Positions 1 to 48,473 of a stretch of 64,000 nucleotides of DNA are shown piece after piece; positions within the stretch are counted from its first letter, which is position 1, and each line of letters starts with the position of its first letter. The stretch comes from Paroedura picta (lineage: Eukaryota; Chordata; Lepidosauria; Squamata; Gekkonidae), in NCBI RefSeq assembly GCF_049243985.1, contig NC_135381.1, positions 18,711,345 through 18,775,344 of the forward strand, given 5' to 3'. The notes under the pieces were generated by a model, which was not told where the DNA came from, ran no database searches, and worked only from the letters and a program-made list of their open reading frames with translations. A program made the translations under genes and the position numbers.

Positions 1-7926
<7,926 letters not shown>

Positions 7927-8016
7927 TTGAGCCCCCGCAGCCACCCGGTCGGCTGCTTCCGGCCTAGCAAGCCAGATTGCAGCCCGGGCAATGTTGGGGG
8001 GAAGGACTTCCTCTAG

Positions 8017-8039
8017 CGCGGGATTCTGGGAAAGGTAGT
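8017..8039 (-). promoter_or_regulatory. ZNF143/THAP11-type site upstream of HDAC8
   Basis: On the minus strand the sequence reads ACTAC, four bases, CCCAGAAT, then CCGCG. This matches the known ACTACAnTTCCCAGAATGC promoter motif bound by ZNF143 and THAP11-HCFC1. It lies about 90-115 bp upstream of the HDAC8 ATG, the usual position near transcription starts. Binding is inferred. Confidence 0.6.
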
Positions 8040-8129
8040 TTCAATGGGGAAGCAAGAAACGTCCTTGTCTGGGAAAGGAAATTCTGACGAGGCTGGGGTT
8101 GCCAGCTGTGGGTTGGGAAATGCCTGGAG

Positions 8130-8265
8130 CAGGGGTAGTCAAACTGCGGCCCTCCAGATGTCCATGAACTACAATTCCCAGAAGCCCCTGCCAGCATTCG
8201 CTGGCAGGGGCTTCTGGGAATTGCAGTTCATGGACATCTGGAGGGCCGCAGTTTGACTACCCCTG
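8130..8265. mobile_element. Palindromic hAT-like MITE, copy 1
   Basis: A near-perfect palindrome begins CAGGGGTAGTCAAACTG and ends in its complement. It is flanked by identical 8-mers GCCTGGAG (8122-8129 and 8266-8273). Eight-base duplications and CAG...CTG ends indicate hAT-type mobilisation. One arm carries ACTACAATTCCCAGAAG, close to the ZNF143 core, and lies about 200 bp upstream of the HDAC8 ATG. Confidence 0.85.
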
Positions 8266-8355
8266 GCCTGGAGGATGCAGCCGGAAACGGGAACTGCTTT
8301 GAGAACAGGGAGGGGCTTCAGTGCTGCATAATGCTATGGAGTCTACCCTCCAAAG

Positions 8356-8475
8356 CAGGGGTAGTCAAACCGCGGCCCTCCAGATGCCCATGGACTACAA
8401 TTCCCATTCGCTGGCAGGGGCTCCTGGGAATTGTAGTCCATGGGCATCTGGAGGGCCGCAGTTTGACTACCCCTG
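8356..8475. mobile_element. Palindromic hAT-like MITE, copy 2
   Basis: Same palindrome as copy 1, with identical flanking 8-mers CTCCAAAG at 8348-8355 and 8476-8483. Only about 80 bp separate it from copy 1, and the different target duplications show two independent insertions. Confidence 0.87.
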
Positions 8476-10714
8476 CTCCAAAGCAACCATTTTCTCCAGG
8501 GAAACTGATCTCTTTAGTGTGGAGACGAGCTTTGAAACCTGGGGACTGGGGTGGCATAGTGTGTGGAAATGACACCGCAGATATCCGTGTGAAGCGCCCC
8601 CGCTTTGCGAAGCAAACATCCTGAATTGACCAACCATGGAACTGTTAATACGCTGATGTTATCTCTGATAGTTATACTGTATTGTTCCATGTTCTCCCAT
8701 TCTCCATGTACATATAAATAACTGAGATACTTGCAGCAATTTTGTAACTTTATGTGTGCTAAAATCTGAATATACTTTTTGTAAAAAAATACTAATGATA
8801 TATGGAGTCATCATACAGTGATTTCTTATCATTCTCACCTGGGGACTGGCATCCCTAGCACCTAGCTTAAGGCTGTTGATCACCCCTGAGGCCTTCAATA
8901 CAACAGGGCCGCAGGGAACTCCGTATGGGTAAGAGTGTTTTTTAAATGCCAAATCTCTGGCTTGACCTCACATACTTACAAGAGACACAGTATCTCTAAG
9001 GATAGGCAGGGTATTTCTAACCCACTCTTCAGAGTGCGTGTGTGTGTGTAGAGTGCCCTTAAGTTACAGCCAGTTTATGACAACCACGTAGTATTTCCAG
9101 GGCAAGAGACTAACAGATAGTTTGCATTCCCTGGAATTTCTTGGCGGTCACCCTGCTTAGATTCTGAGGTACTAAGAGATCAAGCCCATTTTTTACTTTG
9201 CAATTTTTACTTTGGTGAAACGAGAACATTCCCTAATTAGTTTGGACTTTTGTACTGAAGCCTGGAAGAAAATGGTAGATATGCTGGTTCATCTCTACTA
9301 TGAAGGGGGGGGGGGGGCAGTGAGAGAGAAATTTCTGTCTGGGTGTGGAATTTGCATCATTTATATGATAAATTAACCCCCAAATAATTATAGTTTCACT
9401 TCTAGCAATTTTCCAAAAATATATTGATTCAGTAGCCATTGCCTTGAAGACAGACACAAGGGTGAGATGTTCTAATTCTTTCTGGACCCAAGTATGATGG
9501 AAGGGGCAGGGAACTAAGACACACAACTTTGACTTTTTTTACAATAGGAAAGTGAACTTTATTAACTAGGTGGGTATTCTTAAAGTTAATTGATTATTGT
9601 GAAGCAGACTTCGTTAGAGTGTTACACTTTGTTCCTCTGGGAAAGCTTCTCAGCCTTGAAGCAATCCCCTCAGATCAACACAGCTTCCTACAGGACTAGG
9701 GAATGATCCTCTCACTGACACATCTCCCTTTCTTAGCCCCCTTGAATCCAGCTGCTCAGCTCTCAGAATCTGGGCTAGGAATGCTTCTTTCCCCCTGAAG
9801 ACTCTTCCCATACTAGGCACCAGATTGGGTTTCTTCCCCCAAAACTCTTCCTGAGACTGCCCTTATTTGTTCTCTTGAGCTGTATCAAGAACACGACTGT
9901 TCTTTACTGAATTCTTTCCCCTCAAGCTTTCCTGAATGCCTCTTCCTAGACTCGCCTCTCTCCTTTTCAGACTGACTCCCCTATCACCAGCCTTTCCCTC
10001 TTTTTTTCTCTTGCCTCACCCTTCTTAGTTCAGACTCAGTCTGGCATTAACCCTTTATGGGCCAGGATCTACTTAGAAACAAATTAAACTTGCAATAATT
10101 TATTTATCCCCCCCCCCCCCCGTTTTTTTAATCTGGGTTCTGACAGAGAGGGCTTACCACAATGGTTCCAAATTGGGGCCTAGGTGTAACTTTCTACTCA
10201 GCTACGGATCAAATGTCTGGAAATGTACGGGCTGTGTGGAAAAGCACCTGTGGAAGGGTCATGCTTGATCTCTAGTTAAAGGATTTCAATTGGTGAATGT
10301 TCAGAAAGAACTCTCCCCTGTGAAAGCAACTACCTAAAAACTATGTTAGATGGACAACTGTATTTAAAACAGCTTTTATACATTTGAACGGGGAAATACT
10401 TCCTTTATTTTCTACAAAGGAAACCAGGCCGATAACACAGTGGTTAGATACGATCAAAATGGACACCAACCAGAACAGTACGCAACTAAAAGAAGTGGTA
10501 CAAGATCAGAAATCATGACGTCAGTTGTGCCTACGATCACCAATAGTTGGCCTTGACTGCACCGCTAACACCATCTTCATCATCATTTTCTACAAGGCTA
10601 GTGTAGAAATTTACCAGCCAGTTTCCACTTCAGCAAACTACATTCCAGTTTACTGTGAAATCTGTCCAGCAGCTGGAAGATACTTATCATGGATGCTTTC
10701 GGCTGATCATGCAT

Positions 10715-10775
10715 TGAGCAGGAGGTTGGACTAGATGGCCTGTACGGCCCTTCCCAACTCTATGATTCTATGATT
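10715..10775 (+). repeat. CR1 LINE 3' tail fragment
   Basis: The sequence GGAGGTTGGACTAGATGGCC followed by CCAACTCTATGATTCTATGATT is the hallmark CR1 3' end with its ATTCTATG repeat. Only the tail remains. Confidence 0.85.
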
Positions 10776-10843
10776 TATTGGTTTGGTTCTAACATCACCA
10801 TAACAAAGAAAACACAACAAAACAGTGATGAAATAGAGGTATT

Positions 10844-10849
10844 TTTATT
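10844..10849 (-). terminator. PHKA1: Candidate distal poly(A) signal of PHKA1
   Basis: AATAAA on the minus strand, about 1.75 kb past the PHKA1 stop and just before a CR1 tail. It would give a 3' UTR of about the size usual for the mammalian gene. The choice between this and 11459-11464 cannot be made without transcripts. Confidence 0.35.
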
Positions 10850-11458
10850 CTAGGCTTTTAATCACTGAAAAGAACAGTCTAACTCTTCTTTTTTTTTTGG
10901 AGGGGGACAACATAAAGTCAACTGCATCCTTATCAGCAACACACACAAAACCTCCCAAAGAATGAGGTGTGGAGTTTTCAGAATTCATACAAATGAGCCC
11001 AGGCTGAATAGAAAGTGCAATTGGATAATTCTGTAAACTATCAAAGTGCATTGCAATAACCAGCTCAAACATGTAAACACAGTAAACATTTGAACAAGAT
11101 GCATTTTTGCACCCCAGACTGAGATGGGAGTAGGATGGGTAAATCATCCCCTGCTTCCTTCATAAAACATTTGGCACTTGAAACCAAACAAGCAAGCAGA
11201 GTTATCACACTTATTGCTTCGCACAAAAGTGAGGCCATATCTCCAGCCAGGAGCTGGGCTTGGAACATTGATCCGTTCTGGAGCCCATCTAAGCAACAGT
11301 CTTCTAGCTCTGCTTCACTCATTTCCTTGGAGGGGAAACTTGCAGTTACATATTCTCAAAGTGGCAACATGGCCTCACCAGGGATTTCAGTCCTTGGATT
11401 ACAGGGGGCTACCCTTCCCAGAAAGTCACACTGATATTTTAAATACTTGATAAAAATA

Positions 11459-11464
11459 TTTATT
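11459..11464 (-). terminator. PHKA1: Candidate proximal poly(A) signal of PHKA1
   Basis: AATAAA on the minus strand inside AAATAAATATT, about 1.13 kb past the PHKA1 stop codon. Confidence 0.35.
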
Positions 11465-12593
11465 TCAAACACACAGTGGTAACTTTAAGCCCTGGAAACC
11501 CTATTTCTGGAAACCCTGCATCTCACCACAAAGACCAAGCGCTTTCCAAGCCCTTCAAAGTGTCCACTGATTTTCTGAGACTCAAACAACTCTCCCACAT
11601 GACTCACTGCCATCATTTTCCTTGGAGCAGGACTACTGGAGCCCTAAGACACATCATCATAGTGGCACATCCACCCTCACCAGCTCATCTGCAGGCCAGG
11701 CTGGTCATGAGCGTCAGAGGTCTGTTTCAAGCCTTTTTGGCAGATCTTCTCAATGGAGACAGGAAGACAATGGAAAACGCTCCCACTGAGAAGAACGCTG
11801 AGCCCTTATCTCCCCGCAGATGGATTCACTGATTCTGGTTGCACTTAAAATGACTTCCATGGCTTGAAAAGAAAACATGCTCAGATGGGTGGCTTCTGTA
11901 GGAGCCTTGAGGCAGGCAGAGTTCCATCCCAAGGTCAGAGCATCAGCAAGAGGGAAGAAAGCCCCTGAGGCTGGTGATGCTGGAGTCCAATGGGTGACAT
12001 TAAAGGCACTCAAGGGATTCATAATGGGGAGACTACAAACAATGGCTTATGGGGAGACTAGTAAAGAAGCAGCAGCAGCACATCTGGTTGATCAAAGTCT
12101 CACAAGCGCACAGGTAAAAATCCCAAGATAAATGGCGAGAGAAAAATCGTACTCAGTAACAAAGTCTATAGCTGCTTGCAAGTCGCAACCTCCAGAGCAT
12201 GAGGAGCCCTCTTGACATTTCTGTTCGAACTCTAGGCTGTGCAGATGGCAGCCATCAGCCTGACGGGATCCCGTCCCAGAACCCTCTGTCTGAGAAGCAG
12301 ATACTCCTTGAAGCAAAGGGGGTTCTCTACTACGCCATTTGTGTGCAGGCACAGCTCCTTACCCAGCACACACACATATGCTCCTGCAGTGCACAGAAGA
12401 GTCCCTTTCTCATCCCAAGGCAGACATCACAGCACAAAGTTCATCTCCAGTGGTACTGCGGCACGTCAGTCTCAGTCACCAGAACTGGAGGGCTTTGCTG
12501 AGGAGAGGTGATCCAACTACCTACCAGATAGCTCAGTGCTGGCCTCCAACTCTAAACCTAAATCCCCAGGTTGTTCTTCCAGCTCAAACTGGT

Positions 12594-41560
<28,967 letters not shown>

Positions 41561-41589
41561 GCACTTAAACGGAAGTTTACTTCTTTAGA

Positions 41590-41766
41590 GTTGGTTTCAA
41601 ATGGGTAGCCGTGCTGGTCTGAAGGAGCACAATAAAATCAGAGTCCAGTGGCACCTTTAAGACCACCTTTAAGTAGCGCCTTGGCGGAAGAGGGCTTGCA
41701 CTCGAAAGCTCACGCCTTGAATAAATCTTTGTTGGTCTTAAAGGTGCTTCTGGACTTTGTTTTCTT
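41590..41766. repeat. Inverted pair of a dispersed repeat
   Basis: AGTCCAGTGGCACCTTTAAG on the left faces its complement CTTAAAGGTGCTTCTGGACT on the right, with AAATGGGTAGCCGTGCTGG at the outer left. The family is the one at 39045 and 39540, here as a head-to-head foldback just upstream of the PHKA1 CpG island. Confidence 0.55.
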
Positions 41767-44154
41767 TAGAGTTGTTATTTTTAGACCCCAGCCGGGATTG
41801 TACGCGTGGTCCCCTGCTGGAGAGAGGTGGAACTGCTCCAGGTGCCTGCTAAGGCCACTAGAGGGAAGTAAAGAGTCGGGGTACCCTGAGGGATTGGAGG
41901 GCTGGGGCTCAGAGGTGCTCCTTTCTGCGAAATTTTATACATTATTACAATGTATAATTATATTTATAATAATAATAATATGTATAGTAATAGTTTTAGG
42001 GATTCCAGAAACTCCTAAAAAGAACAGAAGACATCTCAACACAGAGCACAGCTGCAAACTGGCACATCTTAAAGGGACTGAATTCTGATTTTATTCCAAA
42101 ATTCATGACACTGTGAGCTGCCTGAAGCTGTATGCTGTCAAGAGTAGGGAGGGTTGCTTCCTCATCTGGGCCTTTCCTACCCAGCCACAGGACCTCTGTC
42201 TTCATCCTTACGTAGGTGTGACATCCATATGTACAATTCAAGTATAATCAGAGATGATGAAGGTGACCATCCACAAAAGCAATAACTCCTGTTAGCAGTC
42301 TTCATAGCAAAGTTTGGGTAGTTGTTATACTGGGGGCCCCCATGCATAATGGGACCCACCAAGAGTTTTTTAGAAAGTGGGTGGAGCTTCTGTTCGACCA
42401 TTGTAGATTTGATTGGCTGACCAATTTTTTTTTTAAGTTACTTTGGCAGCAGCTGCCAGTACAGCACAAGGATTTTGATAGCACGACTGAAGATAAGCTG
42501 TTTGTATGCAAGAAAATATGTTTAAACAATATGTTTATTTTAAAAGGCATCCTGTCTGAAGCATTTGCCCAGCTGGTGGTCCACATTCTGCCTAAAAATG
42601 TTGAAGAGGCATGCATGGCCTCACTATCACTACTAGAGGTATGCATGACCTCACTGTCTGACATCTTGTGATTGGCTCCAACTCTTGTGGCAGCCGTTTT
42701 TGGCTGGCTGTACCTCCTATGGCAGCCATTTTGTGGTTGCACCCACCACCTTGTGTGTTAATTCCTAAGGTGCCCACAGCAGGGTCAAAAAGTTTGGGCA
42801 CTCCTGCTGTAGTTTAAGAGAACTGCCTTTATTCAAAGTTATGGTTTGCAAAAAATTACACAGGAGTCCAGGAGCATCTTAAACAGTAATTCAATTTATT
42901 TCAGCATGAGTTTTGGTGAATCAGAGCTCACTTCCTCAGCTGGGTAGAAATGTATATCCATCGACCTAGAGTAAATATACAGTAAGGGAGGGGAGATATA
43001 ATAAAGAGCAGCTTGTGTAAACCAAAATCCAATAAGAGCCAAAGGTAGGGTATGTGTGTGTGTGTGGTGGGGTGAAAACTGGAACAAGAACCACAAAAAC
43101 CCAACTGGAAACAGTCAGGACCTCAAAAAATTGAGCGTCTGTATAACATTAGTTAATTACAACATTATATGGCTTTTGTGCACAACTTTAAAACTTAAAA
43201 AATTAAAAACATACATACACAGTCAATAGGCTATTGCAAGTACAGTGTAATATGCAATATATATATCAACTATAGACCTGATGCATGTAGGGCCTTCTTC
43301 AGAGGTCTGATTATGAGACACACTCATTCCTTAAATGTAAGATATGTACAGCAACCACTAAAATCACCAAAATAAGAGCTGTAAAATAACACAGTCAGTC
43401 AATTGAAGATGCCTATCAATTTTTAGTTCTCTTCCAAGGACTGCCAAAAATTTCAATGGTGCTTACAATTGATAGTGCATATATTGCAAGGAATAAACCA
43501 AAATCAAGCCAAAGGAAAGTCAGTGAATAAAGAAATCGATTCACCTAGAATAGATGTGAGGTACTGCCAACTAACAACAGAGTAGAAGAAACATCAAATC
43601 TAATATGGGACAATAGAGGAACAAATGAACATCTGTAAGGGGTGGGGTATGCAAGCTTTCGGCACCTCTACTGAGTTAGGAAACCAAGGTCCCTGTCAAG
43701 CCCTTGACCATAAAACTAAGTTTTTATTCCAGGTTAGTCCTTGCATGTGTTAAACACCTTTATTATGCTGTATGCTAATTTGCTACTCACCCTCTATCTA
43801 TATATGTATGGACTGATAACTTCAATATCAGTGTAATTGACGAAAGCTTAAGCCTTGAATAAAATGTTGTTTGCAAAGGTGCTCCTGGACTTGAACTTTT
43901 TTCAACTGTCAGTTGAGGCTGCATTTTCCATTGGTCTAAAATCCAAAAACAAAGCCATGTAGTAATACCTCCTATTAGGCCAAGCAAAATATAAAATAAC
44001 GAAGTCCTTCCTAAGGACACTTCAGAAGACCAGGCATAGTTCCTGTCAGCTAAGACTGCTCTCGCAACCCCTAGGATTGGGACTTTTTAGCCCATGAAAT
44101 CTCCCTGACTGAGCTCCAATATCCGTTCCTAATGCAAGTAGCCACTAGGTGGCA

Positions 44155-44203
44155 CACCTCCCTCACAGGGTGTCCATTTTGGGGAGAGGGAAGGCGATTT
44201 AGC
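44155..44203 (+). repeat. tRNA-headed SINE, left part (split)
   Basis: CTCCCTCACAGGGTGTCC and GGGGAGAGGGAAGGCGATT are the middle of the TTTGAGAC-tail SINE. The matching tail resumes at 44655, so the SINE is split by about 450 bp of foreign sequence. Confidence 0.55.
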
Positions 44204-44654
44204 TGCTGGTCAGGAACCAAGGCGTAGAGACCCAGCAAACTCACTCTTGGGCTTCGAGTCGAAACTTTAAGTAAAAGTCATTTATTGAAGGAGTCAGCGT
44301 TCAGAGTCCATACTTTGCATATGCTCACCAATACAGCCTTTGACAGAGATCCTGAGGGACGGCGTGGCCAGCCTTTATACTAGAGGCGTGGGAACCTGAA
44401 GGAATTGGGCTTTAACACAGGATCACCAAAGCCTTTGGTATCTCCTGATGGGAGGAAGGTGTGAAGGGGCTTTCCGGCTGCTGCTATTTAACCTAGAGCC
44501 TTTGAAATGCATAGCTCAGGCGAAAGAGGGGGGAGGGTTCAAGTGCCGCAGGAGAAGCCAGAGCAGGAAAAAGACCTCTGGGAGGATTTGGGAGATCAGT
44601 GGTATGAAGAAAAGGGGAAATGGTATGTCGAGCGGGGAAATGGGAGTTCACCAC
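44204..44654 (-). mobile_element. Possible solo LTR fossil inside a SINE
   Basis: The roughly 450-bp insert, read on the minus strand, shows a TATAAA box followed about 100 bp later by AATAAA and a short trailing segment ending in CA. This is the order expected of an LTR. No internal retroviral or retrotransposon sequence is present, so it would be a solo LTR, younger than the SINE it splits. The family is unknown and the boundaries are approximate. Confidence 0.3.
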
Positions 44655-44705
44655 ACCGCTTTGAGACCCCTTTGGGTAGAGAAAAGCGGCATATAAGAAC
44701 CAAAT
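44655..44705 (+). repeat. tRNA-headed SINE, right part (split)
   Basis: CCGCTTTGAGACCCCTTTGG then GGTAGAGAAAAGCGGCATAT and AAGAACCAA form the SINE tail, continuing the piece at 44155-44203. Confidence 0.6.
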
Positions 44706-44843
44706 CATCTTCTAAAAAGTGCCAGACGGAATCTGTGAGGCTGTGGGAGCAAAAGTCTTGTTGTGGCAGAAGCTTTTCTGAGTGAGAGAGCCCACTTCCT
44801 CAGATGCATGCCATGAAGCCTAGGTAACAGGATCAATCTAGCC

Positions 44844-44959
44844 CAGGGGGTGGTCAAAGTGTGGCCCTCCAGATGTCCATGGACTACAATTCCCATGAGC
44901 CCCTGCCAGCATTTGCTCATGGGAATTGTAGTCCATGGACCACAGTTTGACCACCCCTG
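44844..44959. mobile_element. Palindromic hAT-like MITE, copy 9
   Basis: Palindrome beginning CAGGGGGTGGTCAAAGTG, with identical flanking 8-mers ATCTAGCC at 44836-44843 and 44960-44967. It is intergenic. Confidence 0.87.
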
Positions 44960-46340
44960 ATCTAGCCTGTGGGAGTGACTCTGGGTGGGATTGTCCGGGA
45001 AGAAGTGTGCCAGATTCCTTTGTGTTTCAACCTAAAAAGTGCCTCTCTGTATCTCCCAGCCTGTTTAGGCAGTGAATGTGCTCAGATGGCCAGTCTAGCA
45101 AAGCCAAGTTTTACTGTTCTATTTTTCAAAAAATACATTCAAGACCAACCTAGTTTAAATCCACAGGATGCTTAAAGAAGATGTCTTGAAGACTTGAAAA
45201 AAATTTGAACATTCACTTATTTTAAATATAGTACATATTGAAGAACATACTTGGCTACTGTTTTAGGTATCGTTGCCAACGTCCTGTTGGAGCATGGACA
45301 TCTTATGGATTTACAAAAGAGCTCCAGACCATAAGCGTCAGCTTCCCTGGAGAAAAAGGGAAGTTTTGGGGTTGGTCCGTGTGGCATTTATACCCTGTCA
45401 AGATCCTTCCCCCCCTTTCCTCAAAACGTGTCCTCCCAAGGGTCTACCCCAAATCACCAGGAATTTCCCAATATGGATTTGGAGACCCTCCTCATTGGTT
45501 TATAATGGCATCGATATGCTGTAGCCCCCACACCACAGACCCACAGCTGTTTCAGACCTTACTGAGTATCACCTCTTCCGAGCAGCTTGATGGGGCACTG
45601 ACAGGTATGTTTGGGGAAATGAATTGTCCTTCTTGGCCAGGCTCTTGCTACAGGCTGTCCCATTCTGGGCCATCAAGAGCTTGTAATGTGTACACACACA
45701 CACACACACAATGGCTAGGCTGTTGCACAGCATGTTCTCACCCATGGCTCAGCGGGGCTGTCAGTGGAGTCACCTCTCTAGGGCACTGTCCTGGCAGACC
45801 CTGTGCCAGCATGCTCCTGGGAATTCGCTCTGTTTATTCTGCAGGGAACAGAGACAGGACTCTGACCCGCCAGAGGGCAAATCCTATGATGGGAACGCAT
45901 TCATGGCTGGAGTTTCCTGCAACCCAGGGCGTGTTGCCTCTGGAGTTGCTCTCTGAGATCACTGTCCTTTGCAGAGTTCCCAATGAAGACTTTCTGCTCT
46001 TGGCTTCCACTCCTACCCTGTCCCACCCTGGGCCCCTGGCAATGGTGGTGCACCATCCAAGAGGGAGATCAGAGTGCTGAAATGATTCCTCTTCAGCCCT
46101 ATGTCAGGAAAAGACAGCTGTCTTGTTTGGGAGATTAATTGTTCCTTTTCCACCTTCCAAATCCAGGCAAGCAGCTAGCCTCATCCTTGGCACCCAGAGC
46201 CTACCAGGTGCAAGTTCACTAGCTGTAGACACTAAGCTCAAAAGGATCTGCCTCTTTCAGCAAAAGCTGTTAACATACAAAGCTGCCTTATATTGAACCA
46301 GGCCACTGCTATCTCTAGCTGGGTATTGTTCCTCTGGACC

Positions 46341-46675
46341 AGCCTTCCCAAACTTTTTGACCCTTGAGAATCCCCGGAAACATCCTTCAGGCTTCGAGAA
46401 ACCCCAGAAGTTGTGTGGTCATGCAGAACACGGTTGGGAAGCATAGCGGCATACATGCCCACCAGGGACCCCTCCCCTTCCCACCCCCGCCAGGCCCACC
46501 ATTGGTCATCTTGGGAAAGGTGGGTGGGTTGACATGACCATATATGGTCATATCACCTGATAAATGTTTAACAAATTTTAAAAATATCTTAAAATGTATT
46601 AACTCCCCACCCGTTCAGTAAACCCTTCCAGGGACATCAGGAAACCCCAGGGCTGACCAGAAACCCTGGTTGAAA
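46341..46675. mobile_element. hAT-like MITE, diverged
   Basis: The ends CAGCCTTCCCAAACTTTTTG and GGTTGAAAAAGCCTG resemble the inverted ends of hAT elements (CAG...CTG with TTCCCAA). Inside it repeats the theme GAAACCCCAG on both sides. I see no clear 8-base target duplication. Confidence 0.4.
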
Positions 46676-46869
46676 AAGCCTGGCCTCAAAGGTGCAATCA
46701 AGGTTGCCAAGCTTAGTAGCTCAGTATCGTCTCAGGGGCTTCCTGAGGGCCAAATGTGCCAGGCCTGGCCCCAAACGCCTTTTGCATGCCAGTCTTCAGC
46801 ACTTCCCCATCTGAAGTCCTTGAGAGAGGAAGGAGAGCAACGTCCTGGAACATCCTGCAAAGTCCTTCT

Positions 46870-48442
46870 TCAGGATCTGACCTGAGGGTCTGCACAGTGC
46901 CCGTTCCTAGGAGAGAGGCAGGCAGCACAGACATGAGTTTGGGAGTCTCCACTCTTCCCCTCCCCCAGTCTCCTGTTGATCTCTGCCATGCCACTGGCAG
47001 GCCCAGGTGGAATCCCACTCCCCTGGCCTTGGAAAAACCTCCCTTTTGTTCATTCTTGGAGACGGATGCCCCATACTTACCGGCAGGTGTGGGTGCTGCA
47101 CTCCATCTGTCGCTTGCAGAAGGCACCCAGGGGTTTGCTGCCCAGCATCCTCCACAAAGGAGTGGAGTGTGAGGTTCTGCGCATAAGGAAGGGCCACCTG
47201 GCAGAAGCTGCCTTGGGAGCAGAGGCCCTTTGGAGCTCCTGCCCAGTGAAGGCTTGGCCTCCGGCAAGCATGGCCGGCACCTGCAAGGAGGGACCACAAA
47301 AGAGGGGGGTGGACTTGGTGACAACTTCTCAGAGCAAACCTGTGCTTCATCAACTTGCTATGCACGCACACACACACCCCTTCTCTTTCTCTGTGGTTAT
47401 ACCCCCATTCATTTGGATTGCCAGCTCTGTGTTGGGAAATACTGGAAGATTTTGGTGGTGGAGCCTGAGGAAGGTGAAGGAGGGGAGGGACTTCGATGGG
47501 GTATAAGGCCAGATAATCCACCTGCCAAGGTAGCCATTTTCTCCTAGGTGAACTGATCTCGGTTGCCTGGAAATCAGTTGTAATCAAGGAAATTCTGGTC
47601 ACCACCTGGAATCTGGCAACCCTACCACTCATGGTTTTAACTGCCCACAACCTTCAGCCCTCTCCACTCTGCTGGCCATCTGATCTGGTTCTCCTCTCCA
47701 CATATTTCATGAGTTTCCCACTACAATGACCTCCCCTCCCTCCCTCTAGGACTTGCTGGCTGCTTCCTCATCAGCCTGCCAATGCAATAAGGCTTAAGGC
47801 TAATTTTGCTTGAGCTTTAATATGCAAACTGGAGGATCCAGGAAGCCCAAGCATTGGGCCTGTGAGTGATAATCTTTAATCCAAACCCTGCCAGAACAGA
47901 TAGTTCTTATGGTTGCGTGACAGGGAGAGAAAGATATTCCACACATGTTCAGAAGGTGGAAGACTTTGTGCTTATTTCCTGATCTTAGGACTGGTATTTA
48001 AAATGAGCCTGGGACTGAGCTCCAAGTACAAGTATGTAGCTTTTTAGAAGATGTAATAAGCAATGGTTGTACCCCATTACAGGCTCCATCCATGCAGAGA
48101 ATTTTCTCTACCTTGACTTTATTTTATCTATTTATTATTGAATTTATACCTCGCCCCTCCCAACATGTCGGCTCGGGGCGGCTTACAAAAAAGGTACAAT
48201 AGCCCAATACAGTAAAACAGTAAAATCAATACTCTCCCCCCCCCCCCAATTAAACATAAAACTGCATTACAACTACTGAACAGCAACAAGATGGCGGACA
48301 AAAATCATATAATACTCCCTAATTCCCATCCCACCACCCATATCCTGCCAACATGATGTGCAATCAGATGTACTGGCCAGCATCTAAGCTTGGCAAATTA
48401 ACATAGGGCGGGACCCACAGATCGATCACCTCAGGATCTCCA

Positions 48443-48473
<31 letters not shown>

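Larger units (their letters stand above)
7927..12593. other. HDAC8-PHKA1 intergenic region and PHKA1 3' UTR
   Basis: No coding exon was found here. From left to right it holds the HDAC8 promoter, two palindromic hAT-like MITEs (8130-8475), unclassified interspersed DNA, and a T-rich and C-rich low-complexity stretch near 9530-10130. A CR1 tail follows at 10715-10775, then the probable 3' UTR of PHKA1 from about 10840 or 11460 to 12593. Confidence 0.7.

Noticed and set aside
8130-8475. Two closely spaced palindromes as a CRISPR-like or satellite array
   Set aside because: Each has its own 8-bp target duplication and the same unit is scattered across 44 kb, so they are independent transposon insertions.
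9530-10140. Possible LTR or gene in the T- and C-rich stretch
   Set aside because: I could not find paired ends, a reading frame or a recognisable family. It is left as unclassified.
45238-46080. Open frame of 280 codons on the plus strand
   Set aside because: It starts at TTG, runs through a (CA)n microsatellite, has no recognisable domain and no splice context. It is probably a chance frame in fairly GC-rich intergenic DNA.
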